Shown here: piece by piece, positions 51,301-60,300 of the stretch
How positions within the stretch are numbered: position 1 is the stretch's first letter
Layout of the letters: each line of letters opens with the position of its first letter
Assembly (NCBI GenBank): GCA_026261815.1
Contig: JAMPIT010000884.1
Span: forward strand, 16,080,210 to 16,144,209
Length of the DNA stretch: 64,000 nt
Origin: Monarcha castaneiventris obscurior
Taxonomy: Eukaryota; Chordata; Aves; Passeriformes; Monarchidae
Direction of reading: 5' to 3'
Translations under genes and position numbers: made by a program
Notes under the pieces: model-generated
The model's database searches: none
What the model was told of the DNA's origin: nothing
The model's input: only the letters and a program-made list of their open reading frames with translations

Positions 51301-54300
51301 AGGTGTAAAATGAAATTGTGAGCTTTGTGGTAACCATCTGTGATTAAATCAAGCTATCCTGATGTACTTTGACTGTCTAATTCAGGCAGTGCTATGCAAC
51401 CACTGGGTAACAGAAGTATGTCCTGCAGATAAAAAACTAGAAAGAAAACAAAACTAATAAAAAACTTTAACTCAGCCGATCTGAACAAGTACATATCAGT
51501 TAAACAGTAGGTATAACACCTTCTTTTAAGGAATAACTAAAACCTGCTAGTTCTGCAAGGGAAGTCCTTTGACCTCATGCAGGTAAGTGCTATAAAATGT
51601 GACATGGGTGCACCAGAGACTGGGCTGGACTGGTTTGACAGCTTTTATCAACAGCTGATACCTCCATGAGGAAAATTGTAGTGCATTTAATCAGTCTGGA
51701 CTTGAGTAAAGCACAGGAATGCTGACACATGGAAATAATTATTGGAACTGGATAAAATGGGGGAGTAGTACATGAAGCGTGAGTAGCTAAGAAGTTGGCC
51801 TAAATTAGAGATGAGAGGTTTTATTAAAGAAGGAAGTAATGGGGTTGGATGTCACCTACAGACTGTGCAGTGTCCCAAAAGGTGATCTGGGGTCTGATCT
51901 TTGTAATACTGTGTCACTAAGGTTACCAGCCAAAAAAAAAAAGGGGAAAATATCTGCTAATGAAATTCAGTGCCAAAGCAACATTTCAAACCCTCATCAA
52001 TGCAGAGGAGGACAGGCACAGCATTCACTAAGAACTGCAAAATGTTGCCAACTGTAAGATTAAACTTAGCAACGTAACAGTGGAAAGTACCAGGTCAAGC
52101 ACTGAGAAGATGCTGAGAATTTTGGCTACCAACAAAGTGCTTATCAGTTGAAACAAAGAAGGAGAAAGATCTAAACGTCATAAAAGCCACCAGTATTATG
52201 TGGCATAAAAATAGGCAGGTGTTTTCTCAGCATGAGTCAGATGAGAGATTTGTGGTAGGGTTGTGTGTTACACTGATAAGGCCTCATCTGGAAAGCCACG
52301 TTCAGTTTTCATCACTCAGGTTCTGGAAATATTAATCCAAACTGGGACAGGTGCAGAGACCTAGGGGATGATCAGTGCACTGAAGAGCTTATCTTGTGAG
52401 AAGAAAGTTGGCTTGTTCAGCAAAGCAAAACAAAAGCATGGAAATATTGGGCTCTTTGAATAGTAAGCTGGGTAATGGGTCAGCAGTGGCATGCTATTCA
52501 AGCTAAAATATTACAATTTAAAAAATAAGTGGATGAAAGCAGGATAGAATAGAATTCATTGAGTGCTACTGTGAGTGAAGCTTCTCAATGCTTTTCTTCA
52601 ACTGTCTTGTTCATGTATCCTTGCAATTTTCTGGGATTTTTGCTTGCAAATATCTCTGAAATTTTTCCCTGGGATTCATTTCATTACAAATTCTGATTGA
52701 AAAGTAAATCAATTCAAGTCTATAAAAAGTTTTGAAACTTGCTTCCAAGTGGGCCTTTTTCATTCCTTCCCTCATCTTTAAGTAGTAACACTATTGTCTT
52801 GCTCCTTAACTCTGTAGATTTCCCTTGGCTGGTAACAGTTTTAACACGCAGCAGGATTGCCCCATAGCTTTCCTACTGTGTCTCAGATAATACCTCCAGC
52901 CTGTGCCCAGGCCTTCCCCACTACTTACCACACAGACTTCATTGTATCTCTGGTTTCTGCAGCTAAAATGGCCCTGTTTCCTCTCTCGGATAGGACACTT
53001 AACATTCTTTTTAGCATCTAGTAGCCAAAACCACTAAGATTCCCTTTTGCAGTGTGGCTTCCCAGTAGTGGCGAACAGGATAATGACATAAGGTATTCTC
53101 TCGCTTTCTTTACCTCCCTCTGCCTTACGCCCCCCTTTTCTCCCAATCACTCCATTTCCTTTAAAAACGTGCAGTTCTGACTGTTGCCCCTGTTGTTTAT
53201 CCCCTGGCTCGTTCCCAGGCTCCAGCGTGAACGGGCTGGAGGAGCCCAGCCTGGCCAAGCGGCTGCGCGGCACTCCGGAGCGCATCGAGCTGGAGAACTA
53301 CCGGCTGTCCCTGCAGCGCGAGGAGGAGCTGGAGGAGGTGCCCGAGGAGACCCTGGCTGAGCACAACCTCAGCAGCGTGCTGGACAAGGGCACAGAGGAG
53401 GATGTGCCCAGCAGGTGAGCACACAGCAGCTTTTCCTACCCCCAGCCCAGTGGGCTTCGCCTGCCTTGCTCTTTTCTTTAGCTATTTACCGTGTTGCCCT
53501 TTCTAAAGTGTTCAAAACACACAGAAATTTCATCTTGTAGTTTCTGTTCTAAATAGCTTACTGCTGTTAGAAGACACCCATAGCACCATAATACCATGAG
53601 ATTAAGTTCTAAATTGGAAGGGATTTTTTAAATTTAATTTTTCAATTGTATCAAAGGTGAGTCTTTTGAGCAAACAGAACCTGCATTCACATGTGTCGCA
53701 GTGTCGGACACGAACACGCAGACTCAAACAGCAGGTTGGCAGCAGGTCAGCCACCGAGCAGAGCGAAAAGGGGTCTGCCCACCTTTATTATCACTCTTTT
53801 GTACCTCTTTTAAAACAATCATACATTGGTGGATGAGGTTAACACCTCTAGCATTTTACAGGATAGGAACACAGTCTATCACCTTTCTCCGCCTTGGGGA
53901 AAGGAATGAACAACAATCCAGAAGTTCAGTAAACATTCTCGGCTGGTTAGAAAACAAGAGCTATGTTTATAGAAAATGCATGAGAACTTCTACTACAAAA
54001 GCAAAAACATAGAACACTGTGAAAATCAGGGTGACACACATGGAAGGGGGTTCCAAAGTTACCTTCTTTTCTGTATGCTTTCCGTTACAATTCAAAACCA
54101 CGTTTGGTTTCAAGATTCAGGCTTGACACACATGGAATCCCGACTCAATGCCTGAGAGATATTAATGGGAAGCAATAGCTATGGCTGTTGAAAAATATGT
54201 TGTACCTTCATGATAAAAAAATGAAGGTGTATAAATGTGTTGTACCTTCATGAATTTCTCTTTATCTGCAAAAATCTGTGTAAGCACACCAGGATCCACA

Positions 54301-57300
54301 TCCATGCAGGTAGAGATACTGGAAACAATTGTTGCAAGAATCATTGAGAGGAAATCTCTTTATCTGCAAAAGTCTGTGTAAGCACACCAAGATCCACATC
54401 CATGCAGGTAGAGATACTGGAAACAATTGTTGCAAGGATCATTGAGAGGAAATCCTCGAGGAAGAATGCTCATGAACTTTACAGTCAGTCACACACTTTT
54501 GCAGAGTCTTGATCTCTTAATACAATTTCTCACCTATTTGTCTTTGTAGCAGTAGCAGCCTTTACCTTTTCAGCTCTGAGTCTGTCCAGTGGTCTGGAAA
54601 TAATCTCAGAAAACGCTGTTATTTGTTTCCTGAAGTTTAGATCCTACAATCATATTCATTACCTGCAGATACAGATCTGTATGAGAAATTGAATAATCTT
54701 GGCCTATTTGTGGGAGATGAAAACTATGTTTTCTTAACTCATCCTTCCTTTAGTTACCTGCTCAGGTTTAGGAATTATATCAACTATGACAGTATAAGCA
54801 TTGATGATATCAGGAGGTACTAGTCCTTCATGTTTCTAGCTCTAAAACAGAAGTATGGACCTATTGAATGTTGTTATTGTTTGTCTTGATTTCAGTAAAT
54901 CAGGACACAATAGGCCTGCTCAATGAATGGCAAAAGACTTACAAGTCCAAGAGTTAATTTTAGAAAAGTGGAGTTTTGGCATTTTGGCATGAAGCTGATG
55001 GTCATCTCCAGGAGGTGTTTTGTGAGATTCTGGAGATGGAGGGCAGTACACTGTTAGGTTAGCAAATTTAATTTTGTCTTGTAGGGTGTTACATTTAGTT
55101 CCCTTTGTCCTACATCCATCTCTATAACTTGTTATCAATGTCAGTATTTCTGTCTGTATAATTTCAATACAGACTGTACTGTGTAATTTCACATGTGAGA
55201 AGCAGTGTGGGCAACTCACATTCAGGCATAGGGAGAAAAGAGAAAATACATGAAATTCCCTGTCAGTGTGACCTGGAAGTTTATGTTCCAAATCCAAATA
55301 CTGCAAGCAGCTTACTCAGAGAATGGACAAGGCTGTGTGGGCCCAATATCAGAGAAAGCAGAGGGAGAATTTTCTAGGTGATGTAGCTATTGGATATCCT
55401 CTGTCCAGCTATATCCATTCCATGGAATGTCACAGAAAGACTGCAAAAAGAAGTCTGACTACTTTTTCAGCAAAAAAACCCCATTTTGACTCCTGCAACA
55501 AGCCAACCAAGGCCCTGATTTAATCACCTTCACTGTCTTGGTGCAGTGCTGCAGGGTTAGGAGCAGGCAGAACTCTTTGTTCCCTCTGTGTCTTACAAAG
55601 GATGGGTTGGGCTTTCAGGGTTCACTGAGAAATCAGGCAGAGACCTCACATTTTGGTGCACAGCTTCCCATCACACACACACTGCAGAGAAAGGTTATGG
55701 GAAACAGTATTCAAAGTAGATTTTTTCAAAAGAGAGTTAATCTTATTTAAGCTTCAATAAGAAAAAAGATCAATTAAGCAACTAAAACCAGACTACACAG
55801 TAGTATGAGGTGTGAGAAACCTTTTATATGCCATATTCATTGCCTTTAATTTGCAGTAACCCCCAGTCTGCCATCCCCAGTTTTGGTGTCATGCCCTGTG
55901 GCCTTTCAAAGGAGTGTCATAGCACAGCTTGTGCTCCATAGGTCTGTATGGCAAGGGAGGAGATTCATTGCCACAGTTCAGGTTTCAGTTCCTCTCCTCA
56001 GTGCTAAATCTGTGTACCTACACCTTTTTCTGAAGAGATACTCAACTGCTTATGCAAAATCTATTGAGCTACCTACCTTGGTCTTTGGTTTCTGCTTTAT
56101 AGGAAAATAAAATTTCAGCTGTTGAATTAATTCCTGTGGCACAGAGTTTCCATGCTGAAAGGAATGCTCACTATACCAGGCCGTCTCTCACTGCTGTCTT
56201 TCAGCTTCTCATTTCTCAGTATTCAAAGGTCAAACAAAAGCCAAGTGATAAATAAAAGCCAAAGAAGGTGAAGTGAGCTGTGTGGTGAGGAATTTGTGTC
56301 GTCACTCCCCCATGCGATAAGCTGCCTGGTGGAAGAGCAGCAGCTCATCCCGTTCAGCACCCATGGCAACAATTTCAACCTTATTGACAGCACACCAAGC
56401 CCCCAGCATGCAGCACCTGTCAGCTTTATTTCCATACCAAAGGGTGGGAAAGCAAATCAGGGAGAAGGGGAACATCGCTTTTTAGCTCTGTGACAATATC
56501 TGCATAAAGCCTTTGGAGTATGCTTTGGTCTCCATGCACCAAGTCCACGGCTTGCATGGTTATTTGTATTCTGTATTTCACATGTGAAAATCAGGCAGCG
56601 TGTTAAAAATAACTGTGGAGTTTATGCTGTCAAAAAGTGGGTTGTAATTTGAGCAAAATAATGTTGTTTGTATGCAGAACAGTGAGGAGAATTTAAGTTG
56701 CTATGGTCAGAAGTGTGTGACAATCAGAGCATGAACAAAGTGTTTTCCTTATTAGGTTTGCTAAAAACAGGCTCTCAGACAAGCAGATGAATAAAATTAT
56801 GTAAATATCATACTACAGCTGTACAAGTTACATTTTATAGATCTACATGAAGTGTGAACTTCATTACTTTCAACTTGTTGGTTTTCCCTTTCATTGTCTA
56901 TATGGAATGGGTTCTGCCAAAGGCTGTTAGCAGTGATAGTGGGCATGAGGAGGTAGCAGAAATATTCTTCTCAGATTATTCACCCAAACTTTAATTATTC
57001 TCAAACAGTTTTCTCCTTCAGTCAGGTGAATTGGGCCTTTGAAGATTTCTAGGGGAAGCATCCATCAGTTGCTCTACTAAATGCAGTTCTGTTATGACAA
57101 TGATCTATCAAGGTAAAACAAAGCTAGAGCACCTTTTCACTCTGCAGAGAGGATCTGTGAGTGTGTTGTAGTTCTCATTCATTTTCCAGTGACAAATGCA
57201 ACCATCTTCCTCCCCAGTCCCTCCAGGTATTCTGGCATGCAAGAGTGAGCTAGATTAAATGTCATTGGATAAGTGGTTACACTTCTTGCCCCTGCTGTGT

Positions 57301-60300
57301 ATGCTGAGGAACTGTTAGAATTAAACAGAGATGACTTCTAAAAGGCACTAATGATTTATTGCTTTGCATGGTTCAGACTTTGTTGTGGGAATAATAAGCT
57401 CATTATTGTAATTATCTTTGCACTGCTTCCTACAGTTTCTTGCCACCATGTACACTGTGTACTTAATTGGATACATATTTCTGTCTGTGATGCAGAAAAG
57501 TGAGGAATTCTGTAATTTTTTTTTCTCCATCTCTCCTTAGTTCACATTCTGTATCCTTTGCCTGATGTGTTTTGTATTCTTTCTACTCCCAAAGCCTTCT
57601 CTGGTTCACAGGAGCAAGCCAAAATCATCTTAGCTGTCTTAGCAGTAGCTGCCATATCAAAAGATGTGGCCTTCTGCATTCTGATACTGTGAAAAGCTCT
57701 TGCACCAGTTTGCCCAGAGCAGTGTGATATGAAGAAAATGGTTTATTTCTGTTGTATTCAGTTGTCTAGAACTGTAACAATAAATGCTGCACAAATATTT
57801 GGACTTGGCTTCACAGGCATTTTCCTGATGCCTCACCTTCTTTAAAAGAAGCAGCACAAGGACCATACTGCAGCCCACAGGTGGTGCTGTCACTAAAAGG
57901 TCTATGAAATGTTGAAAGCTGAAAATCAGTTGTGTTTTAGGCTCATGTGTGTTGAAATGACTTGTTAGAGATCTCAGACTGATCAAGAAAACATTGACTT
58001 CGTAATCTTTAATATTATTATTTATTATTAGCAATATAATCTTGATTTATTTTTTTTTTCTAAAACCTTACAGTAGTTCAGAATCTGAGATGGAGGAGGA
58101 AGATGAGGAGGAAGATGATGAACTACTGCTGCCTCAGCAACCCCCTTCAGACTTGGGTGGTGTGCCATGGAAAGAGGCTGTGCGTATCCATGCCCTCCTG
58201 AAGGGAAAGAGTGAAGAAGAGATTGAGGCTGAGCAAAATCATGAGATCGAGTACAAATACGATGATGAGGAAGAGGAATACGAAGAGGAAGAAGATGAGG
58301 AGTCGAGTGAAGGTTAGCATGGTTTGTCATTTCTTTCTTTCTGCTAGCCAGCAGGGAAAAATGAGTTGAGTATTTGCCATGCAGAATGAGAAAGATTTGC
58401 CTTGGAAAACTTTACTCCTTTCAGTTCTTTGTTGCTCTGATTTTTGAGGGAGTTATTGTCAGTGAAAGCTTGAGGTGGATCGTTCTCAGTGCTGAAGGAC
58501 TTTGCCCACAGGACAGTTTAGAGTACTAGTACCAGCTCAATACACCATGCCAGCATGTCAATGCACAGCTTGGTGCTGCTGTATTGGTTTATGGTTGGTT
58601 TTTATTATTATTTGGAATTAGATTTGAATGTGCCCTTTGTTCTTTGACAGCAGGAACTGGAAGCATTGTGTTTGCAGTGTTTTCAGTTTTAGAGTGCCTC
58701 ACTGAGGGGCCTGCCACTGTCAGCAGGGTGTTCCACAAGAAGGTGCTTGTAGCTTACTTTGGTTAAAAGATGGCCTTGAGAAATAAGGGAGTTCAGGTAG
58801 TTCCCATTTTAGCTTTGAAAGATTTCTGTGGAAAATCTTAGGGAAAGACTCCTTCCCCTGTGTTTGTCTCAGTCATCAAAATGCAAAGTTTGTGCTGAGA
58901 ATAGACATGTTTCCAGTGTTTCACCGCCATGCCAAATTTCTCACTGCTCTTGTCTTTGTCTTTATACTCACATTTCCTTTTTGTGGAGACTTGTAGGCTC
59001 CAAAGAGCTTTTTCATAAAGGTCTTTGGCTGCCTACTGCAAGCAGAGGTCCAGTTTTGTGAGTCTTAGTGGCAGTGTCATTGATGAGCTCAGCAGGCTCC
59101 TTGGCTGCTTTCTCAACGTAGGAGCTGAATGTCCATGAGTGAAGTCTGTGGAAACCAAGGCTTCTTTCTAAGTATGGTAACATGCATGTGGTGTGTTCAG
59201 CCTGCTGAGCTGTGGTGTTGTTGGACGGATGTTGTTTCATTGCAGCAGTTTTCCTGTCAGGCACTTTGGATACAGCGGGAGTACGGGGAGTTGCTGCATT
59301 TCCAGACAGTCTCTCTTTCTGATCCTGTCCTCTCTGTTTCTCTCTTTCCCTCTCTCCTCGCTTGTGTGTGCACACGCGTGTCTGGTGTTAAATGTGGATG
59401 TGTGCTTCCCTCTGCTGTAGAGGGGGAGTATAACCCTTGGGAGAGAGAGCTGCAGCAAGGCCTCTGGCTACAACGTCTCTCAGATGAAGAGGACTCGGGT
59501 ACACACAAAGGTACCCGTACACCATCTCCACTCCCACTTCCCCAAAGGAGCGGGGAATGTATTTAAAGAGCAGGTCCCACATGAAGAGTTTCTGTGTTTT
59601 ATTTAATTGTGTCACCAGCTCCCTCAAAACCGATTCAGTAGCTGTTGTTCATCTCCTGGTTCAAGTGCCATAAATCAGATCTGTCATTGCCACTGGTTTT
59701 AGGCAGGTGATAAAGCTGCCAAGTACCTCAGGATATCTAGAAAAGCTGGACAATTTGCTACTGTAATTTACATGAACAGTGACCCCTGGGTAAATAAGGA
59801 GTTCCAGATTTGCTGTAGACACACAGACTACTTGCACCTGTGCATTATCTCAGACACATGGGACACATCAGAAGTACTGCCTTTAGACTGCTTGTGTCAG
59901 CAAATCTGCTTTTTCTGTTGTCCTCTGTGTGTGTCTGTCTGTGGGGAGAGTCTGGAAGGCAACTAATCAAGCTACAGCAATCCCTCAAGATTCTTCAAAC
60001 AGTTACATAATGGTCATAAAATTGATCAGACATTCAAATCTAACTGGTTGTGTCATTTTCCATGATGCATTCTCTTGCAGTTTATTTTTCATAGTTGGTT
60101 TTTTGTAACACTTGGTCCCAATAGCTTGTTAATCCCTTATTCCCTCCATGTGGTTCATTAGAGCCAGAATACATAAGAGGAAAATCCAAGTGCCTTTCTG
60201 CATGTAGGGGGGCATATGCAGTGGTCACACTGCATATTTTGCAGTTTGTGGTTGTAATAACAGTAGCTTAGCTTCCAACTTACTTTTTTTTTTCCCCAAG

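Larger units (their letters stand above)
34439..53218 (+). other. 19-kb intron, the main transposon site
   Basis: It holds the CR1 copy, the ERVL LTR, the old CR1 and the A-rich tract described above. A modestly GC-rich patch at about 37390-37690 has no readable function. Beyond these I see nothing I can name. Confidence 0.65.
53415..58073 (+). other. Intron with the solo LTR
   Basis: It holds the solo LTR, the adjacent hairpin and the 98-bp duplication. From about 54460 to 58073 no element was recognised. Confidence 0.65.
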
